From Pocillopora verrucosa (taxonomy: Eukaryota > Cnidaria > Anthozoa > Scleractinia > Pocilloporidae), in NCBI RefSeq assembly GCF_036669915.1, contig NC_089325.1, positions 14,457,235 to 14,521,234 of the forward strand: a stretch of DNA of 64,000 bases, given 5' to 3'. The position numbers and the translations under genes were made by a program. A model generated the notes under the pieces. It was not told the DNA's origin and searched no databases. It worked only from the letters and a program-made list of their open reading frames with translations. Below, piece by piece: positions 21,804 to 33,434 of the stretch (position 1 is its first letter; each line of letters begins with the position of its first letter).

Positions 21804-22140
21804 CATATTTTTCGAATATCAACTTTTCCTTGCAGGCTAAAAGTCTTGAAATTAGTTTTTTTCAATTCCGAAATCGACTCGTTTATTTATGAACATGAGA
21901 AAGCGATATCAACAAACAGTGAGCTACACTAGGGGAATTACAAAAGAATACTCAATGCTGTCGACACGAGAATCTCTTTCGCGCCATATTAACGTCACCG
22001 ACTTGATATCTATGAGAGGAAGTCACTAACCCTGGCTCCTAATGGGCTTTTTCGAATTGAGTTACAGTTAAATCTGATAACGATACTGAACAGGCCATTT
22101 TGAAATAGCTTCGAAAGTTTGAATGGAATGTGCGCGTTTG

Positions 22141-22212
22141 GTTTCCTAGGTAAAGTGGTTACACGTCAGCCTAATACGCGGCAGGTCGCAGGTTCGATCC
22201 ATGCCAGAAACA
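22141..22212 (+). pseudogene. Val-like tRNA relic, unit 3
   Basis: It retains GTTTC...GAAAC at its ends and a recognisable T arm (GCAGGTTCGATCC), but the anticodon arm is mispaired. Confidence 0.65.
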
Positions 22213-22254
22213 ATTTTTTCTCGAAACAACAACGCAAAAAAAAAAAAAAGTGAC

Positions 22255-22328
22255 AGGCACCGATGGGATTTGAACCCATGACCTCCTGTTTACTAGACAG
22301 GCGCTCTAACCACCTGAGCTACGGCGCC
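22255..22328 (-). tRNA. tRNA-Thr(AGT), unit 4
   Basis: Identical cloverleaf to the unit 1 gene (one D-loop difference). A long T-run on minus (A-run at 22236-22249) follows as terminator. Confidence 0.93.
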
Positions 22329-23440
22329 TCGCTTGAAGAGCAATGTTTGATTGTCTGACGGAGACGGTGCAACTGGTGCTAAAGAAGGGTTAATTTTTGA
22401 GATGAAGCTGGCCAAACAGTTAAGGAATTTTTTTTTATGCGTTTGACAAAGAAACCGAGGAATGCGAGGCTGACATAGCAAGGCAATGAGGTAAAAATGT
22501 CTTAATTCTGTCAGGACATACTTGCTAAAAGCTGCCTTCAAAATGTTAGAGGGAACTGGTGCTTGTCGTTGTTGGATGATAGAGAGCTTCATACAGTTCT
22601 TAAACCCAAAGCACAGTCCAGGGATCATTACTTTATGGTAAAGGGGGCAACGAAATCGAGGAATGTAGTTTACAACTGTCTGTAAACTTCAAGGTATCAT
22701 ACACCTAAACAAATTAGTGACTTATTAAGTGTACAAAATACGAAAGTGTGGAAAATGTTCTAACCCCCTATTACTACTAACAACCTATCCCAAGGTAAAC
22801 TACAGGAAAGCCGCGGTGGAACTGGGATTAGATGAAACTTTTATGATGAACGACCTCCCTTCTCTTGCTATCGATTTATTGATGGTAGAGCAGTGGTGAA
22901 TTGTTTGCAGGTTTCTGCCTGACGTAGAGGTTGGCTCGTACAGCTCCTCTTTCAAATGCAACTACCCCACCAGGTGCTAGGTAAACTTTGAAAAGCCGTT
23001 CGCTGCGATAATACTTCCTGACAATCCTAGGTGGCCGACCTTAGATCTTTGAATTTGGTAATGTTTTAGAGTTCTGGTACTTTCTTTAGAGCCTTCTATC
23101 CGAGGCTCTCCGAGCTTGGACCCCTCTGTAGGATGAAGCTCTCACAAGTCTTGAGTGACAATTAGTGCATTCTACTGATCGTCTTTGGATTTGTTGATTC
23201 TTTCTTCCGAGAAAGAACTTGTTTTTCTGTCTTAATGTACACTCCTTTTAATCCGGCTAAGTATACGCGTTTAATAAGATGTTGTCATTTAGACTTGAAC
23301 AATATTCCTAAGTGCAACTAAAATCAAAACAACAGTAACACCAGTCTGTTCATGACACTGTCGTGACGCAGGTGTTAATCCACCCGCTTTAATAACAGCA
23401 ATGAATAAAATACCCTTCCTAGACCATATTTGATATCTCC

Positions 23441-23512
23441 GGCCTGTTGGTCTAGTGGCATGATTCTCGCTTTGGGTGCGAGAGGTCCCGGGTTCGACTC
23501 CCGGACAGGCCC
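23441..23512 (+). tRNA. tRNA-Pro(TGG), unit 4
   Basis: Identical to the unit 2 gene; all stems intact; CCTTTTGG downstream. Confidence 0.93.
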
Positions 23513-23879
23513 GATAACTCCTCCTTTTGGCATTAACAGACCGGCAAGTCAAACTTCCCCTGTATCACTTTGTGACGACGGCAATACCATAAAAGATATA
23601 GCTCATTTTGTTTTCCGTTTCTGGCTCCTCACAAGCCCTTAACCATTAATTTTTTTTCGAGGGGAGCTCCCATTACTCCCATACAACATTAAACAGTTAA
23701 TTTTTAGCCATTTTAACACTAACATTAAAAAAATTCTGTGAAACATTATTTTTTCCCATAAACAAACAAACTACGCCCTAAAAGTAGAAATATCTATGTT
23801 GGGCCTATGTTTATTGTATTGAAGAAGTTTTTTTGGCCATTTTCCGACAATTCGGGATTATTTCAAGACTTCCGAAGAG

Positions 23880-24050
23880 TGAGGAAGATATCCGAAAGCT
23901 GCCGAAGATGTCCGAAAGCTGTCGAAGATGTCTGAAGGCTGCCGAAGATGTCCGAACAGTGCCGAAGATGTCCAAAGACTGCCGACGATGTCCACTGAGA
24001 CTGCCAAAGATGTCCACAGACTTATGACCGACGATGTTTGAAGACTACCG
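23880..24050. repeat. 20-bp minisatellite
   Basis: About eight copies of a 20-base unit close to CTGCCGAAGATGTCCGAAAG, more diverged toward the right end. It lies in the segment unique to unit 4. Long open frames here on both strands are a by-product of the repeat. Confidence 0.85.
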
Positions 24051-24252
24051 CAGAATTGGCTTGTATAACTCATAACAGTTATATTCTTAAAGCGCTTTTA
24101 CAGCGAGGGTACACCAACCGTGACCACTTAGAGAGAATATATCAGTAACAAATCAGATTACGATATTCAAATCAAACAGCCAATGGGATAGAACATCGAA
24201 ATAAAAAGTAACATTAAGCAAATTTACGGATTGTCATCTTTTGTATGAATAC

Positions 24253-24303
24253 CTCAATATGATTGGTTAGCTTTGTGAGATGGTCCCAGTTAGGGTATCC
24301 ACG
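24253..24303 (-). other. candidate exon, minus strand
   Basis: A polypyrimidine tract with TTGTTTACAG precedes 17 codons in phase 0 (RGYPNWDHLTKLTNHIE) ending at GAG|GTATTC. The splice signals on both sides are good. It may belong to the same unrecognised family as the broken gene at 24551-26460, but lies past that gene's stop. Confidence 0.35.
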
Positions 24304-24550
24304 CTGTAAACAAAAAGAGATAACTACGATAATTACAAGGAAAATGAAAGTTAACATGAATGAGTGTTTAAATTTGACTAGTAATGAATGCAATAACAGA
24401 ATATTTCTTCTACCAATGAGATCGGCTACAGTACTCACAATGTATAATGGTGAACCAAAATGACAGACATGTCACTCCATCCTGGCCAAAAACATTTAAT
24501 CATATTCCATACCTGAATAGTTCTAATTGTCCTGATAGTCCCAATTGTTT

Positions 24551-26460
24551 CTAGAGATCAAGGCGGAAATGAGCGCGGGTGGCGCGACCAAATCTGCTGA
24601 ACGTTGTGTCTGTATCATTGTCCGCATCGCTCTCCGAGTCGGTGTCGAATTCATCCTCTTGCTCGGGCAGGTCTGTCACGTCACCAACTGCCACAACTCC
24701 GAGCATGCTTTCGTCAACAAAGGTGATTCTCGGTACTTCGTTTGTAGCTCGTGGAATATTTGTATCCTGGTCGACTCGTTCTTTATTGCCTGTCCCTGGA
24801 TCGTCTTGAACATCCTCTTGGAATGTTACTCTAGTACACGATGACGTATTGGAATATACAGCCGGCGGCAGGGCTCCCGCTTTGTCTTTTGTTGGTTCGC
24901 TTCTTACCGTCCTCTGCCTGACAGGTCGATACCTGTCAACCAATTCCTTCATGGCTGCCTCAATGTTGGGATCAACGCTACCAGCTGGAGGAGGTTTCAT
25001 CAAATTTACGTCCCGTAACTCCAAACCGGATTTGGGCACTGGATAATAAGACTTCCAAACACTTGAGCATACTGAAGAGCAGTGAAAGTCTCGTTTTTGA
25101 AGTGGGAGACTGCATGAAGGTTCTCCACCTGAGTTGTTAACAGCGTACGCAGGTCAATGTCACCAAGATAGTCCACGTTTACATTCTTAACGTTATCTCG
25201 GAGCTGTTCCGTACCTCGTTCGAGAAGTACCAATGACTCCTGTGTTTTGCTGGAAACAGTTCCTTCAGGGCCATCTGTTGCTGTTGTTTCTTTCATTTTA
25301 TAGTACTGCCTTACTTCAGCGACGGGTTTTTTAATATAAACATTTACAGATGAAACATTGCACACAGCATCTTGAAGAGATAATTGGACTGCGTCGATCG
25401 TACGTGCACCAATTCCAAAACTATCATGGAGACATCCGACGTTGCGAAGAAAAGACACTGTGCCAGTAAGCCCCAAAACTAGTTTGATTGTTCCAGCAGC
25501 TAAATCAGAAACGAAATAGTGTTCTGCAAAGAACAGATTGCATGAACTTGTGTAAATGAGCAGCTTTCTTCAGTACCATCAGCGGTTCCTTCATGGCCAG
25601 TACCCAACAAGGTCTCGACTGTTGCACTTAAGGGATTAAAGGTCTTACCCTTGTGATCTTTGTTTTCGGTGAAAACGATGTTGCGCTCATAACCATACAG
25701 CCTCTTGATTTCCTTGCAAGAATCTGGAGAATTCCACAAGAGTCGCTTAACATTGACAGAATCGAGGTTACAACCGTATAACCCTCCAGCTGCACCAGTT
25801 GCAGCCAAGTATGCTGATTGCCGCAGAACATAAAGAGATTCAACACTTGTCACCTCATTGGGGTAGTTTATCTGTCTCAGCCTACTACCGATGATAGCCA
25901 CTCCATTGTACTCTAATTCCAGCTGCAGTATGCTTCTCTGCTCATAATCTGCACACAAGAGGATATTCTTACTTGCCGCACAGATGGAAGTTAGTTTACT
26001 TAAAGGTGGGTTAATCTGGACAATTTCTTTATTCTCGACTTGTGCAGCTGAAGATCTCAGATGTGTCGTCAACCGCTTCCGTAGAACTGGACCTGTACCC
26101 TCAAGTGACAAGCCGATACGACTAAGCTGCGAAAGCAAATCAGCTCGCGATTTTAGGTGTTCGGGTTTTAAAAGTACTTCGCCTTTCAATTCAATGAAAC
26201 GGATTGCTGATGAGCCTCTCTCTGCAACGAAGACTATGTCATTGGTAAAGCATAGGTCCTGCGCATCCTTGAATACTTCCTTCCGAACATTTACATCGAC
26301 TGGTCGGTGTAAACGCAGTTCTACGAGGCGAGACTCTCGAGAGTCCAAATCGTAGTCTAACACCAGTACTTTGCCTTGGGGCCCAATTTCAAGCGCAATT
26401 GGTCTTTTGCAAACACCACTTTGGTTGGATTTCCAGAAGATACCAAACGTATCCCCTTAA
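24551..26460 (-). pseudogene. broken SAP/beta-propeller-like protein gene copy
   Basis: Three successive frames on minus (26363-25500, 25476-25006, 25039-24551) read as one protein broken by frame changes. The first has strands such as PIALEIGPQGKVLVLDYDLD and FVAERGSSAIRFIEL, suggestive of NHL-type propeller blades, then a SAP-like helix pair (LLSQLSRIGLSLEGTGPVLR). The second ends in LENLHAVSHFKNET-like coding (VENLHAVSHFKNETF), which I associate with uncharacterised cnidarian proteins. The third is acidic and disordered (DTDSESDADNDTDT) and ends with a stop. No intron is visible in 1.9 kb, so it may be a retrocopy or TE-carried gene. It replaced part of tRNA unit 4. Function unknown. Confidence 0.55.
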
Positions 26461-27072
26461 GTACATCTAGTACTGAGGGTCTAGTAAGGCGCACTATTGG
26501 TTCTAAGGACAAGAGCATTTCAGCTTTAGCTCACTGTTCGCGACTGATTTTCTTAATTTTCTTGCAGAATTTAAAAGGGCAGATCAAATTTGAAATGCTA
26601 AAAAGACTTTGGGGTCTCCTTTCAAACACTAAACAATATTTTTTTTCAAGAACAGTAAACATTAAAAAATGGCCAATTTAACAATAAACACTAAAAAACA
26701 TGGGCAAATAACACTAAACACTAAACCCCATTCAGACCCTCCTAACTGTGAGGTGAAGTTCTTGTACCGAATGGGTTCGAATGGCCATCGTGGTGATTCC
26801 ATGATTGTCTGATCTTCTTTGATTCTTTGTTAGACTCAGTGACAACTTGTTTTGAAGTCTTAGTGTACACTCTTATGACTGTACCTTAGGATACGCTCCC
26901 AAGTTAAACAAGTGCTCAATCAGACTTGAAAAATGATCCGAAATGTGACGCTGATCGAAAGACCAGGAACGCCAGTCTATTCACGACAAAGTTATGGCAC
27001 GCAGGTATCAATACACCCGTTTTTAGTATATCAATAATAAAAATACCCTTTTCTACGCAGATTCTTAAGACC

Positions 27073-27144
27073 GGCCTGTTGGTCTAGTGGCATGATTCTC
27101 GCTTAGGGTGCGAGAGGTCCCGGGTTCGACTCCCGGACAGGCCC
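27073..27144 (+). tRNA. tRNA-Pro(AGG), unit 4
   Basis: Identical to the gene at 8192 in all stems and in the loop TTAGGGT. Confidence 0.93.
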
Positions 27145-27289
27145 GGTTGTGAACTCTTTAAGACAAAACCTTCTGGAAGTTATCAAACCGGCAAGTCAAA
27201 CTACCCTGAAAAATGTAGTGGTCTTTGTCCATTTTATCATTCAATACAAAAACTTGAAAATCGAAATCAATTTCCACGCATCTTACTTT

Positions 27290-27600
27290 TTCTTCGGTGA
27301 GCTTAAGGATCAGTTACTGTCCATGGGGGGGGGGGGGGAAGGGGCAGAGAATTTTGAGGATCATATGGTTTTTAGGGGGGGTGGAGGGGGGATCAGTCGT
27401 CTCCAACAAAATTTTAAAGGGGACTTCAGGTCATTTACTGCCAATGGAGGGGGGGGGGGTGTTCGGGGTCTTAAGAATACTACAGAGCTTATGGGAGGAT
27501 CAGATAAATTTTATTATGACAAAACCAAAATCCTCCGACCCCTCTCCCCTTAACAAAACCAAAATCCTCCGACCCCTCTCCCCTTAACGATAAGCAATGA
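27290..27600 (+). repeat. G-run repeat family, long copy
   Basis: Ordered phrases: GGATCAGTTACTGTCC, G-run, GAGGATCATATGGTTTT, GGAGGGGGGATCAGTCGTC, TTTACTGCCAATGGAGGG, GGGAGGATCAGATAAATTT, then AACCAAAATCCTCCGACCCC. The last phrase is present twice in tandem (27522-27589). Several G-runs on one strand could form quadruplexes. Confidence 0.7.
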
Positions 27601-28034
27601 CTGGTCCCTCAAAAGAAGGACTGGTTAAAATTTTAACCGAAATTTTTAATCGTTTAAGTAAATGATACTATCAAAAGAGGAATTAATTTTGATTAAAAAA
27701 GGTGTTAATCAACTCGATGACTTTTATTTTTCGATCTTCCTTCTGAATAAAACTAAAAAAATGTCTTGTTTCGGGTATAAAAACCTGTTGCTTCAACAAT
27801 TAACTCGTCATATCCAAGAGAGGATAAAGTCCTCTGTTGTCTTATTTTAAAAACAATTCCGAGCATAGAGTTTTAAATGGGAAAATTGGTGAAAAACGTG
27901 TTTGTTTCACAGTTATCGAAGGCGATGTTGTAAACAGAACGACGCGTGCGGTATTCAGTTTCCCTCACAGTTTAGATAAGTTCATTGTTTCCAATGCACT
28001 AAGCGGTTGTTAGCGCGAAGAGCTATACACACAG

Positions 28035-31000
28035 TTACGAATCACTGTCGGAGTCCAGATAAGAGGTACCCATAAGTGGCTCTCTCATATCTATTGTACT
28101 CCAGGTCGTTGTATGACATCGCCTGAGGTAACGATATATTTGTATGGCTGTAGGTGCAATAAAACGAAAGAGCTGAGAAATGATGGCAAGAGCTACACAC
28201 AGGGAAAACCACAATGGGAAGAAAAGCAGAGAACAGATCTCAATCCATTCCATGGCTTGTAAATACCGTATGCTCGGCCCGTGACGGCTTGTGCTGAACG
28301 AGATAAGAGTCGCCTTTGGAATGTTTATCAACGAAATAATAACCAATGCAAAAAGGGATACTGTTTCGGTGCTGTTAGTGATGGTGCTGTGGTAAGGGTT
28401 CTTGCGCAGATGGTGGAAGAGGTTGACATTACAAAGAGCAGCCATAAGGACTGAGCACAACATTGCATCTTCAATAAACGCACGGCAAGCAAGGAGGATT
28501 AAACGGCGGCCAATCAAAACACTCTCCCAGTATAAAGTTCCACTATCGTCATCGTTTGGCGGGCGGAATGGTCCTTGTAGTACTTCCAACACAGGTTCGT
28601 TCTCAGGCTTCCCTCTTACTAGCGATGGATCGGTGTTCGGCCTCATTTTGTGTCTTATGAGCCAGTATATCAGGAAAGGCAGTGGCATAATGCATGCTCC
28701 CAGGAACTCGCCGGTCGAAACCAGTCCCCGATAAAGTTTAAAAGAACCGAAGTAAAGAACAAAGAAGAAAGGGACCACGAATACTATAACGTATGCCAGT
28801 AGTGCATATTGCCACCATTGCCAACATGTAACACTTCCGTCGAGGTAAAGACGATTTTCGGAACCTATAGGAACGCATCGCAAAAGCTTCAAAGATGTTT
28901 CTGCTAACCGTTCGTATCCAAGCAGCATTATCTCTATAATTGTCGCCATGTATCGCTGAGGAGAGGGGACTGCCTTACGTCGTAAAATGTTGAAACCAAA
29001 ATGCAACCAGTAGATGATAAAAACTTCTGCCATGGTGGCAAAAACTGTTCCAGACAGCATCAACTCCTTGGTCACTGCTGTAAGGCCAACGAAAGGACAT
29101 CCCGCTTTTTCCTTAAACATGCGAAATTGAAAATTGAAACTTGCTATGATCACAGACATAAAATATATTTTATGGAGCAAGTCGTCGGTGGAACTAACAG
29201 TCAGTACCTCGGCAGCTTGATAGAAATAAAAGACAATTTTAAGATGACCGCTGTCCAGGTGCTCACAGACGTCACCTAAATCTTCCTTTACTATCCGATG
29301 TTCCTGATTCCTAAACCATAATATTTGCTTTTTGAGAAATTTGAAAACTGGTGGTTTGATTAAAAGATATGTAGCCAAGCTAGTTGTGGCCAGTATTATA
29401 ATCAACCAATACACGCTGTTACCACACTTTTCATTGGCCAGACAATCGGTAGAAAGAAGAGTCTCACTATATCCTGGAGCACAGGTGCCGCATAAAATGC
29501 TTGTTCTGTTTCCAACGCATTCGTTATATTCCGAAGAACCGGTAGCTGGACTTCGACAATAACTGTCGGGGCAAGGAATAAACGCGAGCTCTGGCGGTCT
29601 TTTGGTGCTTTGATATCCCCAGAAATTTTCGTCTGCAGTTATGATTCCAGTTTGGCAACTGGCCCCAAATGGACATTTGTAACACGTATTCTTGTCTACC
29701 ACATCTAAACCACGTGAACGCCCTTCTCGGAGGCTGTAATGACCAGCGGCACAAGTCCAACACGTAAATTTTAGGCTGGTAACATTAAGTTTGCAAAAAT
29801 TCTTCATGTTTTCAGCTGAAGAGAAATGAGTGGTATTTTCAAGCCAGAGCTGACTTCCTTTGTTGCACTGAATGGTTGTATTGTGGTCCATAGAAAAGTA
29901 TCCTCCGCTAGAAATATGAAGCACTGGATATGGACTCCACGTAGAAACAAATGAAGTCATGGATGTGTTTTGAAATCTCATTGGCCCTCCACTTTCAGAA
30001 TACAAGAGTGTTGCTTTAGAGAACGTGCCATTTCTCAATTTCAAACCTTCTTTTGTTCTGACGAAGAAGCATTCTTTAAAAAGGACTTGACCCGTTCCAT
30101 ATGCAGAATAAACATGACCTGCTTGTTCAATACCAAAATTGTCTCGGAAGACACAATTTTGAAACGTGATGTTTCCGTTATTGATTGATACTGCACCAGC
30201 TATGATACCCGAATTATCTTGAAATATGGTATTCGCAATTACCACGTCACTGTCATACGTCCACAATGGGTGAGTATCGTTTGTGGTATTCTGTAGAACA
30301 CAACCGGATTTTGATGGTGTATCAGGGATTGTGATAATTGATAATGCGCCAGTAGCTGTCTCATAGAAATAGGAGTCAGATAAACGGCTCCCTAGCACTT
30401 TCCACTTTTCGCGATAGAGGCAGACACAGTTTCTAAAGGTGGACTGTCTAATCCACAGCGTTTTATTACCATGGAAGAAAAGTGCAAAGTTAGTGGATGG
30501 CCTAAACTCAAAAGTATTGTTGTCCAGGCCTATAACCGCCTGAGAAGTATTCAGCTTTGTCAAGGGTGGAATGTGAAAGTGTATGGCATAGCTTCTTGTC
30601 CACGTCTCATTGCTGGTAAAGACTGTGTTCCGAATCATGAGACGAACCGATCGGGGGTCACGCAGACTGAATAGCATATCATAGATATTATCTTTAAAAG
30701 TGCAATTATAGACAGCGATATCGACTGGGTAGACTTCTCGCTTCTTCTCTCGAGGATCAGCTAGTGTGATCACTTTCAGTCCATAATGAGCTTGCACTAT
30801 TGACACGTTCACAAGTTTAAGTAGGTATTTAGGACTAATTAACAAGCCTGTTGTCGGTCGCTTCGCATTGTTAGCAATCAAAGTGTCCACAATGGTTACG
30901 TTTCCTCCATTTGAATTCGGCGCTGTCATCGAAATTGAGCATCGTACATTGTTCTTAAAGGAAGACCTCGAAACAGATAAGGCCATCTCACCATTTCCAT

Positions 31001-33434
31001 TTTCTGCTCTTATATGCAAAGAGCTACCCTTTTTTTTTGGACGGTTGTTCATCCATTGGGACCCCTCTATCGTAATCACACCGCTTTTTAAACATAAGAA
31101 GACAATTATCGATTTGTGGAGCTTTCCTTGACAAGCAACAATATTTGCATTAGTGATTGTCAAATGCATCTTGGACGGACATGATCCATAATATTGGTGT
31201 GATAAAGGAGGCTCCCCAACTGCAAGCGCACAACCAGTGCTACTGGCGTTACAATGTTCGAATTTGACGTTGGTGAATTTCGCAGTTAAAGTTCCATCTG
31301 GAGCATTGACAAACACACAACCACCCATGGCTGCTTTATTTGAGGTGAAATTGGTATTTGAAACGTTTAATAGCGCTGTAATGTTGGCCACCAAAAACAA
31401 ACCAGCTCCTTTGCTCCGATTGGCAGACTGCCCAACGAGTTTTGAATTCCGAATTTCCACGTCAGCTTTCTGGGAATGAATCGCTATACATCGTAAGTCA
31501 AAGTTTTGGATGCACTGTAAGTTAATTAACCTTACACGAGTTTCTCTAGTAACTGAATAATAAAGACTATCCACATCAAATTTCCTTGCCACTTTCTGCG
31601 AAAGTGACTGGATGTTATGGTGCAAGCGAATGTCTGTAAAAGTTTCTTCCGTCACGGCTGATGAAGCATTTAGATTCATGAAATAACCATAGTTCTCTGA
31701 ACATGTTACATTCTGGATGGAGGTAATGATCCGGGCGGACGTGATATTTACTTCCGCCTTGGATGTTATTTTGATTATTCCACTCTCAGCCAGCCTTCTG
31801 TTTTGTAACCCATTTCCCATAAAATGCGTGTCGAAAACTCTCAAGAAGACTTGGGAAGTTCCGTTTGTACCTGGAGTTAACAACGAGAGCTTAATACACA
31901 ATACCTTGTTGTGAAGGAATTTCGAGTATCGAATATCTAACTCAAAAGCCGCACTGTCCTGAATTTGAATCGTCAGCGCAGTCAAGGCGTTTTCAAACAA
32001 ACAGTCGATGATCTTCGCGTTCAAGCTGTCGTTGAACTTCAAAGCTGTTCGACTAAAGATTATTCCTGATAGCAATATTCCTAATGACTGCTCTTTGCTA
32101 GGGGGGACCTGGAAATTAATGCCGTGATGACAGGATACACGAGGCTTGAAATACACGCCTTCTATTGTTACCCTTTTGTTTATATAGAGAGTGGTGTTAC
32201 TGTCCCCACAATCGTACGGATGCTTTTCGGTTCCAGTCCCATTTAAAAGTATCCTTCCGCCCCAGGTCACCCTAAGAACGGCCGACTTCACCGATCGGCA
32301 TGGTTCGTCGTCAGAACCACAGTTGACAAAGTCGTGTCCCAACGTAGAGACGTAAACAGTTTGGAGGTTCGTATACAGAGCTTGAGAATCTGTGAATTAG
32401 AAACCAGTCAATTTTTTAATTTGGTTTACGAGACCGAGTGGGTATTTGTCTATTTGTCAATTTTTTTTTTCAAAAACTGGCGACACATTTGCTTGGGATG
32501 ACACGATCCTAACAGAAATAGCCTCCCTTAAAATCAAATTTTCGATAATTTTTTTTTCAAATGTAATCGATTTATCGAAGGACAAATTTTGTTACTTGAA
32601 ATTTTATTAATCTAATGTAAGACTGGAATTAGCGAATAATCGATGGACGTCTGAGTCGTTAATACCTCTCTAACTGTACTGATAAATTCATTTTTACGAG
32701 TTTCATGATACAATCCAGTTTTCCGCAAAGAATTTTAGTTTTAATAGAAACTGAATTTCTTTCATTACGGTACCTTTCGAATTAATTTTGGTAATGAAGA
32801 AATCTTAACGAAAAATGAAACAACTGCAATCATTCGTGCAAACCAGTGAACTTGTGGTGAAGGTAAGGTGTAGTGAGCATGATTTCACGCGTTATTTCGT
32901 ACTCCAAATTTTTGGGCGATAACATCACGATATGAACAGAGGAAATGAAAGGCCTTTCCTTCTAGGAAAAATTTTGACTCTGAGTTTAAAAGGAGATATT
33001 ACACTCTAAACTGTTCATCGCAAGTTTGAGACTTTGGCCAAATTAAAACGGGTAATCTCGAATGCAGATGAATTCGGTGCTCGTTATCGTCACTTTAGAG
33101 ATATGAGTTTTCGGACCTTCTCGAGTACTAAAATTCTATTCTAAACAAAGAATGATATCCTACCGAAACATCTGGTGATGAAAACATAGACATGAACAGA
33201 CAGGTAAGAATATAAACCTCGATTCTTAACTTTTCGTCATATTTAGGAAGACTCAGTCTAAGCGTTTTTTAGTGCAATGTGGACTGAACAAAATCGAAAA
33301 TCTGTAATACGGAATAAATACTTCAAAGTAGCAATATCAACTCCGGTTAAAAATTTTCGTATGTAAAGGTTACCTCCACAGGCAAATAACAAGGAAAAGA
33401 AGAATGTCTCCACACGTAGAACAAGAAAAGCCAT
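28035..33434 (-). CDS. beta-helix ectodomain multi-pass membrane receptor (two exons)
   Basis: Exon 1 is 33434-33374 and exon 2 is 32389-28035. The intron is GT...AG, phase 1, and the summed length is 1472 codons. I chose the start because ATG at 33434 gives MAFLVLRVETFFFSLLFACG, a signal peptide that joins in frame to DSQALYTNLQTVYVSTLGHD. Residues about 40-890 are rich in repeated Asn/Thr/Ser strands with N-glycosylation sites, the look of a right-handed parallel beta-helix. About 895-1000 is Cys-rich (CTCAAGHYSLREG, CYKCPFGASC, CGTCAPGYSE), resembling ephrin-receptor-like/GCC2-GCC3 modules. About 1005-1440 has some eight hydrophobic segments; the tail is acidic and Ser-rich. Such proteins are abundant and uncharacterised in cnidarians; a surface recognition role is inference. 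Exon 2 is unusually large, 4355 bases. Confidence 0.82.

Larger units (their letters stand above)
16257..22212. repeat. tRNA array unit 3
   Basis: It holds Thr, an intact Asn, Pro(TGG), the longest Penelope endonuclease frame, Val(CAC), a broken Val(AAC-type), Asp and the Val-like relic. Pro(AGG) is missing at about 20485, where a CATC repeat marks the junction. Two short elements with target-site duplications are unique to this unit. Confidence 0.8.
2901..27480. repeat. four-unit tandem array of tRNA-gene clusters
   Basis: The same series of tRNA genes and the same intergenic sequence recur four times. Thr(AGT) genes on minus lie at 3082, 10816, 16433 and 22255, giving spacings of 7734, 5617 and 5822. 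The order in each unit is Thr(-), Asn, Pro(TGG), Penelope fragment, Val(CAC), Pro(AGG), Val(AAC), Asp, Val-like relic, with losses in individual units. Intergenic DNA is also shared: stretches such as ATTTGCGGGTTTCTGCCTGA recur in each unit. The array is therefore a segmental tandem duplication, not independent tRNA insertions. Confidence 0.9.
22213..27480. repeat. tRNA array unit 4
   Basis: It holds Thr, Pro(TGG) and Pro(AGG). Asn is lost at about 22870. The stretch from about 23690 to 26860 is replaced by unrelated DNA carrying a minisatellite and a broken SAP/propeller gene copy, which removed the Penelope fragment and the Val gene. Unit similarity resumes at about 26870 and ends near 27480. 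Confidence 0.75.

Noticed and set aside
23880-24050. Possible CRISPR-like array
   Set aside because: The repeat units are contiguous without spacers, and the window is eukaryotic.
23833-24073. Opposite-strand ORFs rich in repeated EDVRK/SDIFGS-like peptides
   Set aside because: They are translations of the 20-bp minisatellite.
28402-31914. Several plus-strand ORFs opposite the beta-helix receptor
   Set aside because: They are antisense shadows of a long, domain-bearing minus-strand frame and have no motifs of their own.
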